Assembly: GCF_902497785.1 (NCBI RefSeq)
Contig: NZ_CABVHK010000018.1
Span: forward strand, 62,001-126,000
Direction of reading: 5' to 3'
DNA length: 64,000 nt
From: Pseudomonas fluorescens
Lineage (GTDB): Bacteria > Pseudomonadota > Gammaproteobacteria > Pseudomonadales > Pseudomonadaceae
The translations under genes were made by a program, and so were the position numbers. The notes below the pieces were generated by a model, which did no database searches, was not told the DNA's origin, and saw nothing but the letters and a program-made list of their open reading frames with translations. Positions 14,212-23,364 of this stretch are shown piece after piece. How positions within the stretch are numbered: the stretch's first letter is position 1; each line of letters starts with the position of its first letter.

Positions 14212-17154
14212 TCATTCCCTCAAGCCTGCCTTGAGCAACAGGCTTGACGGATCCACCGCATCGATCTGCTGTGGATCAAGGAATTTATCGGCGTACTGCC
14301 GATAAATCCCGGCATTGATGAACAACTCGAACAGCTGCGGGTCGATGTGGGCATCGCGACACATGAAGGCCATGATGCCCAGCGCTTCGCTCAAGGACTT
14401 GGCTTTCTTGTAGGGTCGATCCGCAGCGGTCAGCGCTTCAAAAATATCGGCAATCGCCATCATTCTCGCCGGCAGACTCATTTCTTCGCGCTTCAACCGC
14501 TTGGGATAACCGGTGCCGTCCATTTTTTCGTGGTGGCCGCCGGCTATTTCCGCGACGTTTTTGAGGTGGTCGGGGAAGGGCAGGTGACGGAGCATCAGAA
14601 TCGTCTGCACCATGTGGTGATTGATGATGTAGCGCTCCTCGCGGGTCAGCGTGCCTCGGGCAATGCTCAGGTTGTAGAGCTCGCCGCGGTTGTATTTGTA
14701 GCGCGGCACGTCGAGTTTGAACCCCCACGGGTTGTCGTCAGGAATCAGTTCACTCTCGGCGCGTTCGAACAGGTGCTCGGGTTTGTCCGCCAACAGCGGC
14801 TCGCTGACCGGCAGGGTCGGCGCTGGCGTTCGCGCCTGGCGCCGGTTTTCTTCCCAAGACACGCCCAGACGGTCATCCAGGGTTCGGCTCCAGGTCCGTT
14901 GAGCCAGGCCGCGCAGGCGTTGCAAGTCAGCCTCGGCCATCGCCTCGCCGCCCAGATTGCAGCGGGCGACGAAGGCGAAATCATCGTCCAGTTCGGCCAG
15001 ACTGGCGTTGCGCAGTTCGGCCAGATGATGCGCGTCGCCACCCAGGGCGATGGCTTGCCAGTAGTTGATCCACGCATCGCGTTTGAGCACTTCGAAGCGG
15101 GTGCGGATTTCATGGATGCGATCGTTCAGGGTTTCGAGCTTGGTGGCTTTATCCACCACATATTCCGGGGTGGTGACCTTGCCGCAGTCGTGCAGCCACG
15201 CGGCGATGTGCAGCGCCTCCCACTCATCTTCGGTCGGTTGATAGTCGCTGAAGGAAGGATCTTCGCTGGCGGCGGCAGCCTGGGCGAGCATCAAGGTCAG
15301 CGCCGGTACCCGCTGACAATGCCCTCCGGTGTAAGGGCTTTTGGCATCGATCGCACTCGCGAGCAATTGAATGAAGGCATCCAGCAGCTGCTTCTGTTTG
15401 GCTTGCAGGCGCTGGCTCTCAATACTCACGGCGGCGGCACCGGACAACGCTTGAAGGAACGCAATGCGGTCCGGACGGAGTTTTTCCAGATCGCTTTCGG
15501 TGCCGCTGTCCGCCAGCAACAAAATCAGCAAACCCACCGTTTCGTTATGACGATTGTGCAGGCGGATACCGATCAGGTGCACCCGCGGGCACTCCATTGC
15601 ATGCAACACTTTTTGCAAATCCTCCGCCTGTTCGAAGCCGAGACTGGCGACCACATTGTCCGCCTCTGACAGCTGCCGCAGCCACGCCGGGCTTTTCGGG
15701 TCCAGGAGTTCGTGGCCACGAATGTCGAATGCTGGCAATGCTTGGGAAATGCCGTCGATGACCAGGCCGTGTGGCTCCAAGCGATCACTGTCCATTTCCC
15801 GCAGGTAAATAAGGCCGGCCTGGGCCTGGCCGATCTTCACGGTTTCGAACAGCACCCGTTCCAGAAGCGGAGCGAAGCGGGTTTCGGCGCTGAGGCTGTC
15901 GGTGATCTGGAAAAAACTCGCCAGGGTGTCTTTCATGCGCGTCATGGAGACGCTCAATTGGTCGACTTCGAGCACCAGTGAGCGGCGAGAGACCGGAAAG
16001 TTGAAATTGAAACTGCGGATAGCATCGGCTTCCTCCACCAGTTTACGCAGGGGTTTGACCAGAATTCTCGAGGTCAGCCACCCCAGCGGCAGGCACAACA
16101 GTAACGTCGCCAGCGTAATCAGCGCGCCTTGCCAGCGTATTCGGTAGGCATTGGCGAGCAATTCGTCCTCCGGCACCAGCAACGCCAGTTCCAATCCCTG
16201 AGGTCCGCCCTCCTGCATGCTGCTGCGGGCAACGATCCATTGGCGACCGACGGCGTCTAGCCTGGTGCCGGGGGGCGGGTGGTTAAGCAGGGCACCGAGC
16301 GCGGGGCTCAGGTCAGCGGCCTTGCTGAGGTGGGCCGACTGGTCGTCGACGATCAGTTTGCTGCTGTCGGGATAAGCAACGGCGTTGCCTTCGGCATCGA
16401 ACAGCACGATTTCGGTACCGGGGGTGACGACGTGTCGGGCCAGGGTGGCGGACAGTGCCGCCAGCGTCAGGTCGGCGCCGATGATGGCGTGCTCGCCAGC
16501 GCGACGGGCGAGGGTGGTGCCGACGTTGCGGGTGGAGAAAAACAGGTAAGGCGCAGTGGTGATCTGATCGCTGCCGCGACGCGCGCTGGTGAACCAGTCG
16601 CGGGTGCGCGGATCGTAGGTGTCGTCGGGGTTGTCCTGCTCGCTGACAGGGTTCAGGTCCTGATCGAAGAACAATGACCGCGACTGCACCGGGCCGGCGT
16701 TTCGCTCGATGCTCCACACCTGCCAGGCCGCAGTATCCGGGGCGTTGAGCAGGGTTTTCAGGGCGGCGGTTCGCAGGGGCCGCACCATGAAGAAATCGCC
16801 ATTGTCGTAACCCAGATACAACGAAGCAAGATCAGGGTTGTCCTTGAGCGCCTGACTGAAGGGTTGGAGCATAGGCAGGCGTTGTTCGAGGTCCGGCGCC
16901 CGGGTTGCCGGATTGTGCACCAGCAGGCTGAGCAGATGACGGATCGGTTCATAGGTGCCGTGCAGGTCCACCCGGACATCCTGCTCGATGCGTTCGAAGA
17001 GCTTTTCACTGCTGGACAGGATGATCTGCGTGGTTTGCCGATAGTTGAAAAGGCCCAATACCACGCCCGTCAGCAGCAACAGCAGGGTGAACATCACGCT
17101 GATGTGCACGTGCAGGGGAAACCGCCGTTGATCCGGGCGCAGTGGGCTGGGCAT
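14212..17154 (-). CDS. Membrane-bound HD-GYP cyclic-di-GMP phosphodiesterase with Cache, HAMP and GAF domains
   Basis: The 980-residue product has an N-terminal helix (about 16-37), a dCache periplasmic sensor (about 45-330), a second helix (about 338-360), HAMP (about 360-412), GAF (about 430-600) and an HD-GYP domain. The metal motif WLHDCGK lies near residue 655 and HHEKMDGTGYPKRL near 875. HD-GYP proteins hydrolyse cyclic-di-GMP. The HD and HHE blocks are separated by about 220 residues, clearly more than usual, because of an inserted segment. The start at ATG 17154 lies 50 bp from the stop of the upstream BvgS-type kinase, which is on the same strand, so the two may be co-transcribed. 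Confidence 0.9.
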   Translation of the reverse strand: MPSPLRPDQRRFPLHVHISVMFTLLLLLTGVVLGLFNYRQTTQIILSSSEKLFERIEQDVRVDLHGTYEPIRHLLSLLVHNPATRAPDLEQRLPMLQPFSQALKDNPDLASLYLGYDNGDFFMVRPLRTAALKTLLNAPDTAAWQVWSIERNAGPVQSRSLFFDQDLNPVSEQDNPDDTYDPRTRDWFTSARRGSDQITTAPYLFFSTRNVGTTLARRAGEHAIIGADLTLAALSATLARHVVTPGTEIVLFDAEGNAVAYPDSSKLIVDDQSAHLSKAADLSPALGALLNHPPPGTRLDAVGRQWIVARSSMQEGGPQGLELALLVPEDELLANAYRIRWQGALITLATLLLCLPLGWLTSRILVKPLRKLVEEADAIRSFNFNFPVSRRSLVLEVDQLSVSMTRMKDTLASFFQITDSLSAETRFAPLLERVLFETVKIGQAQAGLIYLREMDSDRLEPHGLVIDGISQALPAFDIRGHELLDPKSPAWLRQLSEADNVVASLGFEQAEDLQKVLHAMECPRVHLIGIRLHNRHNETVGLLILLLADSGTESDLEKLRPDRIAFLQALSGAAAVSIESQRLQAKQKQLLDAFIQLLASAIDAKSPYTGGHCQRVPALTLMLAQAAAASEDPSFSDYQPTEDEWEALHIAAWLHDCGKVTTPEYVVDKATKLETLNDRIHEIRTRFEVLKRDAWINYWQAIALGGDAHHLAELRNASLAELDDDFAFVARCNLGGEAMAEADLQRLRGLAQRTWSRTLDDRLGVSWEENRRQARTPAPTLPVSEPLLADKPEHLFERAESELIPDDNPWGFKLDVPRYKYNRGELYNLSIARGTLTREERYIINHHMVQTILMLRHLPFPDHLKNVAEIAGGHHEKMDGTGYPKRLKREEMSLPARMMAIADIFEALTAADRPYKKAKSLSEALGIMAFMCRDAHIDPQLFELFINAGIYRQYADKFLDPQQIDAVDPSSLLLKAGLRE

Positions 17155-17204
17155 TGCGAGGTCACTCCATGAGGGTTAACACACTGCTCAGCGACCAAGC
17201 ATAG

Positions 17205-20200
17205 TTAAGGCTCCATGATTCTGCTTTCGTGGTGTTGAGCAATTTGTTGCTGCAAGGCTTTCTCCAGCTCAAACATGGCGCGTTCTACGGCTGCGCTGCA
17301 CTCGTCGGCCTCATCGTCCGTGAAGCGTTCATGACAGGCCTGCTCCAGTGCCTCACAGCTGTCGATCAAGCGGTTCGCCTGGACAATTCGCGCGGCGCCC
17401 TTGATTTTGTGCGCGAGATCGAGAAATGCCTGGGGGTCTTTTGATCGGGACAGCGCCTGCAATGCCTGCCGGTCCTGGCGATTGCTTTTCAGGAGTTCGG
17501 TCAACAATCGCAGGTCCATCGCCGGGTTACCCCCTGTCAGCAGGTGTAGCCCTTCCAGGCTGAACGCGGGACCGCGGGCAGTCGGTTCGATGCCTGCAAC
17601 CCATTGGCTCAAGGCGGTCAGCGTCAGAGGCTTGAACAGACAGTCGTTCATCCCGGCGTCTTTGCAACGCTGCAATTCTTCCGGCTGCGCGTTGGCGGTG
17701 AAACCCAGGACCGTGCAGGGCGCACGCCGGGATTGCTGTTCATGACGGCGAATGGCGCGTGCGAGCTCGTATCCGTTCATGACCGGCATGTTGCAGTCGA
17801 CGATCACCAGATCGAAGCGCCCGGTGTTCCACACCCTGAAGCCCGCTTCACCATCCTCGGCGACGCTGAATCGATGTCCCAGAAATTCCAGTTGCTGGCA
17901 CATCAGCAAGCGATTGGCCGGGTGATCATCAACCACCAGAATCTTCAACGGCATCGTGGTCGGGTGGAGTGGCACTTCGGCGGTTGGCGCCTTTCGCTCG
18001 ACCGGCAGTGTGGCCAGAAGCAGTGAAACCTGAACCTGAGTACCGACACCCGGCTGACTTCCCAGACGCAACGTGCCCCCCATCATTTCGCACAGGCTGC
18101 GGCTGATCACCAGGCCCAGGCCGGCGCCCCCTCTGCCTGCCTGTCCGGTTTCGTCCACCTGGGCAAAAGGTTCGAACAGCCGTTGTTGATCCCTTTCGCT
18201 GATGCCGATGCCGCTGTCCTGAACCTGTAACAGCAGCCGGACCTGCTCGGGCGCATCGGTCGGGAGCAGTTCAACGCTGACCCGGACCTGCCCGTGCTCG
18301 GTGAATTTGATCGCGTTGCTGACCAGGTTCGACAGCACCTGTTTGAAGCGCGTGGGGTCGAGCATCACGTCGATGGCTGGATTGGCCGGGTCGACCTCCA
18401 GCTGCAGTTTGAGGTTTTTCTGACGGGCGAGGCCCTCGAATATTCGTACGACCGACCCCACAATCTCATTCGGATTCACCCGCTCCGGACTCAGGCTCAG
18501 GCGCCCGGATTCGATCCGCGCAATGTCGAGAATATCGCCGATCAGCTCCAGCAAGTCCTTCGCCGAGTTGTACGCCACGTCAATGGCCGGCCGATCCGGA
18601 TGGTCGCTTTCGATGCGCTTGAGTGTCAGCTCCAGCATGCCGATCACGGCATTCATCGGCGTACGGATTTCGTGGCTCATGGTTGCCAGAAACGTGCTTT
18701 TAGCCCGGTTGGCTTCATCAGCGCGCTCTTTGGCACAGCGAAGCTCATCGAACAGTTGCCGGCGTTCGGTCAATTGCTCGTTCAGCGCGCGTTCGGCTGC
18801 CTGCCGTTGCTTGATCTGACGGCGCATGTACGCATTCCACGCGGTGGAGATCAGCAGTAGCACGCCGGCACCGATCACAATTTGATAGAACAATCGTTGG
18901 TAGTTGCGCCAGGTACTTTGCGAGGACGCCGAATAGCCACGCCAGCGGCTGTTGATGATGCCCAGTTCTTCCGGTGCGATGCTCAGCAGCGCCTTGTTGA
19001 GGATGGCATTCAGTTCTTTGGCCTCTCGCCCGGTGGCGAGGGAGAACGCCGCCTGTTGGGTGCCGATGGTGGTGCTGATCTGCAGCGTGTGTTCAAAAAG
19101 CCGCGACGAAATAAAGTAGTTGGCTATCACCAGTGAGTTCACCGCCCCCTCGGCCTTGCCTTCGGCGAGCAATTCCACGGCACTGAACGTGTCCGGCGTT
19201 TCGATCAGCCTGATTCGCGGATACTCGCGGCGCAGGTAATCCACCAGCGGACTGCCTTGGGCGATGGTCAGGCGTTTTCCCTGCAACTGCTCAAGGTTCG
19301 CCGGGCTGTTGGCGCCTTTGCGAGTCAACAGGACAAAGGAGTTTTGCAGAAAGGGACGTGTAAAGGTCAGCGTAGTTTCACGCTCGGCACTGGGGAGCAG
19401 GGCAACGATCACGTCGATCTTGTCTTCCTTGACCTGGGCGATCATCTCGTCGTCACTGCGGCTGCGATGGATGTCGAACCGTAAACCGGTACGCAGTCTG
19501 ATCAGTTCAAGCAGATCGGCAGTAACGCCGCGAAAGTTGCCGTTGCTGTCGAAAAACGATAACGGCGCAAGCGCTTCATTGACCACCACGCGCACCACCG
19601 GATGGCGTGCCAGCCACTGTTCCTCAGGATCGGTGAGTTGCAGTTTTTGATCGGTGAGCAGAATGTCGCTGCCGGCACTCCAGCGCTCGGCGATGTTCTG
19701 TCGTTCGCTGGCCGGGATGGCCTCGAGCATGGCATTGATGATGCCGAGCAATTGCGGGTTGTTCTTGTGCACGGCAAAACTGAAACCGTGGGCCTCGTGT
19801 TTACCGAAGTTGGCCATGCGGATGTTGTTCAGGTAGCCCTTGTTGATCATGTAATGGGTGGAAATGGTGTCGCCGAGGAACACGTCGGCCTGATCGAAAG
19901 CCACGGCGTTGATCGCGTTCTGGTAAGACGGATAAGACGTAATGGTCGCTTTGGGGTACAGGGCCCTGACTTCATCCAGTGGCAGATAGTGATACACCAT
20001 GCTCAGTCGCAACCCGGCGAGGCCTTCGGTCAGGGATCGGGTTTCTCCTTCGCGTGTCACCAGAACCGGCTGGTCCACGGCATAGGGTGTCGACAGCACG
20101 ATGGCGGCGTTGTGAGCCTCAAACCCGTTGGCCGTGCCGAGCAGATCAACCTCGCCCCTTTCGAGCGCCTTGATCGCAGCCCCACGGGATGCGAAGCGGT

Positions 20201-20522
20201 GAACCCGCACCGGTAAACCGACGGTTTCGCCGAGAAGACCCGCGTAGTCGGCAGTGAAGCCTTCGTAATCCCGACCACTGACAGTCAGGTCGAACGGCGG
20301 ATAATCCGGCGCTGACGTGCCGAGGATCAGCTCTCTTTTACTTGAGATCCATTGGTGTTGCGATGGGGTCAAATGGACGTCCAGATGTCCGGCGGTTGAA
20401 CGACTGAGCAGGGCGTAGTGCTCGCTGTCGGTATGCGCAGCCGGCGCGGTGGTGCTCAGGCATAAACCGGCAGCCATGAGTATCAGATAATCCTTTAAAT
20501 GACGGGGCATCCTGAGCCTCAC
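17205..20522 (-). CDS. BvgS/EvgS-type phosphorelay sensor kinase (two Venus-flytrap domains, HK, REC, Hpt)
   Basis: The 1105-residue product has a signal peptide (about 1-28), two SBP_bac_3 domains (about 60-290 and 300-530), one helix (about 547-568), HisKA with His near 615 (MSHEIRTPMNA), an ATPase domain, a receiver with Asp near 908 (VDCNMPVMNG), and an Hpt domain with His near 1037 (LAHKIKGAARI). This is the full His-Asp-His relay of BvgS. Unlike B. pertussis BvgS, only about 45 coiled-coil residues separate the helix from HisKA, so there is no room for a PAS domain. The GTG start overlaps the stop of the upstream regulator gene (GTGA); ATG 20510 is an alternative. Confidence 0.92.
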   Translation of the reverse strand: MRLRMPRHLKDYLILMAAGLCLSTTAPAAHTDSEHYALLSRSTAGHLDVHLTPSQHQWISSKRELILGTSAPDYPPFDLTVSGRDYEGFTADYAGLLGETVGLPVRVHRFASRGAAIKALERGEVDLLGTANGFEAHNAAIVLSTPYAVDQPVLVTREGETRSLTEGLAGLRLSMVYHYLPLDEVRALYPKATITSYPSYQNAINAVAFDQADVFLGDTISTHYMINKGYLNNIRMANFGKHEAHGFSFAVHKNNPQLLGIINAMLEAIPASERQNIAERWSAGSDILLTDQKLQLTDPEEQWLARHPVVRVVVNEALAPLSFFDSNGNFRGVTADLLELIRLRTGLRFDIHRSRSDDEMIAQVKEDKIDVIVALLPSAERETTLTFTRPFLQNSFVLLTRKGANSPANLEQLQGKRLTIAQGSPLVDYLRREYPRIRLIETPDTFSAVELLAEGKAEGAVNSLVIANYFISSRLFEHTLQISTTIGTQQAAFSLATGREAKELNAILNKALLSIAPEELGIINSRWRGYSASSQSTWRNYQRLFYQIVIGAGVLLLISTAWNAYMRRQIKQRQAAERALNEQLTERRQLFDELRCAKERADEANRAKSTFLATMSHEIRTPMNAVIGMLELTLKRIESDHPDRPAIDVAYNSAKDLLELIGDILDIARIESGRLSLSPERVNPNEIVGSVVRIFEGLARQKNLKLQLEVDPANPAIDVMLDPTRFKQVLSNLVSNAIKFTEHGQVRVSVELLPTDAPEQVRLLLQVQDSGIGISERDQQRLFEPFAQVDETGQAGRGGAGLGLVISRSLCEMMGGTLRLGSQPGVGTQVQVSLLLATLPVERKAPTAEVPLHPTTMPLKILVVDDHPANRLLMCQQLEFLGHRFSVAEDGEAGFRVWNTGRFDLVIVDCNMPVMNGYELARAIRRHEQQSRRAPCTVLGFTANAQPEELQRCKDAGMNDCLFKPLTLTALSQWVAGIEPTARGPAFSLEGLHLLTGGNPAMDLRLLTELLKSNRQDRQALQALSRSKDPQAFLDLAHKIKGAARIVQANRLIDSCEALEQACHERFTDDEADECSAAVERAMFELEKALQQQIAQHHESRIMEP

Positions 20523-21145
20523 ACCAATGCGTTACGTTTTGCCATCTCGATAAGTTCAACCAGGGACTGGGCTTTTAGTTTCTGCATGAGTCGTTTTTTA
20601 TAAGTGCTGACTGTTTTGTTGCTTAGAAACATGCCTTTGGCAATTTCCTTGTTGGTACGGCCCTGTGCAAAAAGTTGCAAGACCATCAGTTCTCTATCGT
20701 TAACCGATTTGAACAATTCTAATTCTGCGTAACGAACATCGTCACCGCGGACAGGGTTCAAGGCCTGGCTGGGAAAGTAGTTGTAACCTGATAAAACCGC
20801 TTTGATTGCGCTGACCAGTTCACTCAGGTCTTCTTGTTTACATACATATCCTGACGCGCCAGATTGCATGCAGCGTATGCCGAAAAGTGTCGGGCATTGT
20901 GCAGTCAATACTAATGTTTTCAGCGGTGTGCTCATGGCGTTGAACCGTGCGAGCACTTCGAGGCCATCCAGTTTGGGAATGCTGATATCGAGAATGACCA
21001 GATCGGGCATGCATTCCCGAACCATTTGCATGGCATCGACGCCATTATCGGTCTCGCCAACTACTTTGTAGCCCTCGTGCTCCAGCAACATTCGCACGGC
21101 AAGGCGGATGACAGGGTGATCGTCGACAATAAAAACGGAGTTCAT
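20519..21145 (-). CDS. NarL/LuxR-type response regulator (BvgA/EvgA-like)
   Basis: The 208-residue protein has a receiver domain (VFIVDDHP, phospho-Asp in LVILDISIP near residue 54, Thr in VLTAQC, Lys in GYVCKQ) and a LuxR helix-turn-helix (SVNDRELMVLQLFAQGRTNKEIAKG...). ATG 21145 gives the family length. The coupled GTGA overlap makes it the cognate regulator of the BvgS-type kinase, receiving phosphate from its Hpt domain. The gene is visibly AT-richer than its surroundings: 20581-20640 has 23 G+C of 60. That may mark horizontal acquisition. Confidence 0.92.
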   Translation of the reverse strand: MNSVFIVDDHPVIRLAVRMLLEHEGYKVVGETDNGVDAMQMVRECMPDLVILDISIPKLDGLEVLARFNAMSTPLKTLVLTAQCPTLFGIRCMQSGASGYVCKQEDLSELVSAIKAVLSGYNYFPSQALNPVRGDDVRYAELELFKSVNDRELMVLQLFAQGRTNKEIAKGMFLSNKTVSTYKKRLMQKLKAQSLVELIEMAKRNALV

Positions 21146-21396
21146 AATCAAATCCCATGCGAGCTCAAATAAAGCGCGCACCTTAGCTTAGATAGCTGAC
21201 GGGACGCATGAACTCACCGACCTCTAGCAGCAATATAGGAATACTCCTACAACCGAAGAAGAATGGGACTACGAATCAACTAGGTTTTGCATGAGGAAGG
21301 ATGAAGTTTGTGGGTGGTTTGTCCTTATTTTAAGGTCCGGATTTACAAGTTTCGAATTATGTGTGGATGGCGGGTGTGGAGATTTGTTTTGTCTAT

Positions 21397-21795
21397 TTAT
21401 ATAGAGGTCAACAGACTTCTAAATTCGGATTGTTGCAGCGGTTTTGTCAGGTAGCCCAATAAGGGTAAACCATGTGTATTAGCGATTTTTTCAAGTCGGT
21501 CAAGTTCTGGTCTGGTCAGGCTACTCAGCAATATTGCCTGGCGGAACATCCCGCGCTGACTGGCGAGTCGGACCAGATCAAGTCCAGGAAGGTCAGGTAG
21601 ACATTGATCGCATAATAGAATGTCAAACGGTTGTGCCGAAGTAAGCATATGTTGCATCGCGCTTTTGGCGCTGTCGGAAGTGGTCAGTTGAGTGAAGCCG
21701 TAACTTTCCAGCAGATACTGAGTAGCCCAAAGTTGAAAGGGGTGATCTTCCACCAGCAAAATGCGCATATCATCTTTGAATTCAGGATTGCTCAC
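21397..21795 (-). CDS. Stand-alone receiver-domain protein
   Basis: This 132-residue protein is a single CheY-like receiver: LLVEDHPFQ at the acidic pocket, phospho-Asp in ILLCDQCLPDLPG, Ser in LLSSLTR and Lys in YLTKPL. It has no output domain. The start is GTG 21795, with ATG 21768 as an alternative; neither has a strong ribosome site. It lies upstream of the BvgS/BvgA-type pair on the same strand, 251 bp away, so it may compete for or drain phosphate from the same relay. The role is inference. The 21146-21396 gap between them is AT-rich and shows no clear hairpin. Confidence 0.85.
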   Translation of the reverse strand: MSNPEFKDDMRILLVEDHPFQLWATQYLLESYGFTQLTTSDSAKSAMQHMLTSAQPFDILLCDQCLPDLPGLDLVRLASQRGMFRQAILLSSLTRPELDRLEKIANTHGLPLLGYLTKPLQQSEFRSLLTSI

Positions 21796-21966
21796 GTTTC
21801 TGATCTCGAACCGAGGAATTGGTGATTATTTCGCGAGCATTGCGAACAATCGATCAGTTTGCTCAGCGTGACATGTAGGGGATTTCCGCGAGGGTTGAAT
21901 GTACTTGGGCACTCTGAGGCTGTTCAGCCATTACAGACGGCGTAATGACTGAGTAGCCAGGGACTA

Positions 21967-23295
21967 TCAGTGGCTTGACCGGCCGGTCATTTCCAGTGCC
22001 ATTTCACTGGCGTAGCTGTCGGTCATGCCGGCAATGAAGTCGATCATGCGCAGGAATGAATTGTGTAGCGGGCCGTGAGGGTCGGGCGCGTTGTTACCCA
22101 ACAGGTCCAGAATGCGCCGGCTTTTGAAGGACGGCGTGCGACCGTTGTGCTGTTCCAGCGCCGCACCGCAGAAGGCGTTGAGCAGGATTTCCAGCGTGGT
22201 GTAGGCGCCGATTTCGTGCAAGGTCTTGCGCTTGTCCTGAAAGATCTTTTTGCGCGCCATGTCCTTGGCATTCAAAACGCAGCGCTTGGCGGGACCGTGC
22301 ATGTGTTCCACCAGATCGCCGGGCAGTGTGCCCGCCAGCAACGCGTCCTGTTGCTCGACAAAGGCGCGGGCGGCGGCGTTGGTCAGGTGTTCAATAGCTT
22401 TGCCGCGCAGGATCGCCAGTTTGCGTCGACGCGAATCCAGCGGGCCGAGCTGACGGTAGGTCTCCGGCAGATCGTCGCCCACCAGGTCCAGCAGCAACGA
22501 CTCGACTTCGGCGTACTCGAGCAACTCCATTTCCAGGCCGTCTTCCAGGTCGATCAGCGCATAACAGATGTCGTCGGCGGCTTCCATCAGATACACCAGT
22601 GGATGACGCGCCCAGCGCTGCTCTTCAAGTTGCGGCAGCCCGAGTTTATGGGCGATCTGCTCCAGCAACGGCAGCTCGCTCTGATAACAGCCAAACTTGT
22701 GCTTTTTGTAGCCCAGTGAGTCGGCATGCTTGGCCGTCCACGGGTATTTCAGATAAGTCCCCAAGGTCGCGTACGTCAGTCGGGTGCCGCCGTCGAACTG
22801 ATGGTATTCAAGCTGAGTGAGGACTCGAAAGCCTTGGGCATTGCCTTCGAAATTGAGGAAGTCATTGCGTTCGACTTCGCTCATCGCGTCGAGCCAGCCA
22901 CGCCCGGCGGCTTGCTGGAACCAGTGCCGAATCGCGTCCTCGCCCGAGTGGCCAAAGGGTGGATTGCCAATGTCGTGGGCCAGGCAGGCCGATTGCACCA
23001 CCATCCCCAAGTCACTGGGTTCGCACCAGTCGGGCAGGGCGCCGCGGATCGTTTCGCCGACGCGCATGCCCAGCGAACGGCCGACGCAACTGACTTCCAG
23101 CGAGTGGGTCAGGCGCGTGTGGATGTGGTCGTTGCTGGTGACCGGATGAACCTGGGTCTTGCGCCCGAGGCGACGAAAGGCGCCCGAGAAAATAATGCGG
23201 TCGTGGTCTTTGTGGAAAGGGCTGCGGCCGAGTTCTTCCGGGCTGTGCAGCGGCTTTCCGAGGCGTTCGCGAGTAAGCAGGGTTTGCCAATCCAA
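21967..23295 (-). CDS. dgt: Deoxyguanosinetriphosphate triphosphohydrolase-like protein
   Basis: The 442-residue HD-domain enzyme hydrolyses dNTPs to deoxynucleosides and triphosphate, affecting dNTP balance. HTRLTHSLEV (H64), CLAHDIGNPPFGHSGE (H107/D108) and the later YLMEAADDICYALIDLEDG complete the HD metal site. I chose TTG 23295 because CGGAGAG lies eight bases upstream and the product then matches the family length. A frame extension to 23358 lacks support. Confidence 0.92.
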   Translation of the reverse strand: MDWQTLLTRERLGKPLHSPEELGRSPFHKDHDRIIFSGAFRRLGRKTQVHPVTSNDHIHTRLTHSLEVSCVGRSLGMRVGETIRGALPDWCEPSDLGMVVQSACLAHDIGNPPFGHSGEDAIRHWFQQAAGRGWLDAMSEVERNDFLNFEGNAQGFRVLTQLEYHQFDGGTRLTYATLGTYLKYPWTAKHADSLGYKKHKFGCYQSELPLLEQIAHKLGLPQLEEQRWARHPLVYLMEAADDICYALIDLEDGLEMELLEYAEVESLLLDLVGDDLPETYRQLGPLDSRRRKLAILRGKAIEHLTNAAARAFVEQQDALLAGTLPGDLVEHMHGPAKRCVLNAKDMARKKIFQDKRKTLHEIGAYTTLEILLNAFCGAALEQHNGRTPSFKSRRILDLLGNNAPDPHGPLHNSFLRMIDFIAGMTDSYASEMALEMTGRSSH

Positions 23296-23364
23296 GGCTG
23301 ATTCTCTCCGTCTGGTGACTGATTCCCCAAGCTTCCCGGTTCGCGTCCGGACCTGCAAGCGCTA

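Noticed and set aside
14290..14305. GCCGATAA-like sequence as a sigma-28 -10 element
   Set aside because: It lies inside the HD-GYP coding region without a matching -35 or a downstream gene.
14347..15669. 440-codon plus-strand frame over the HD-GYP gene
   Set aside because: Shadow of a gene with intact HD-GYP motifs on the other strand.
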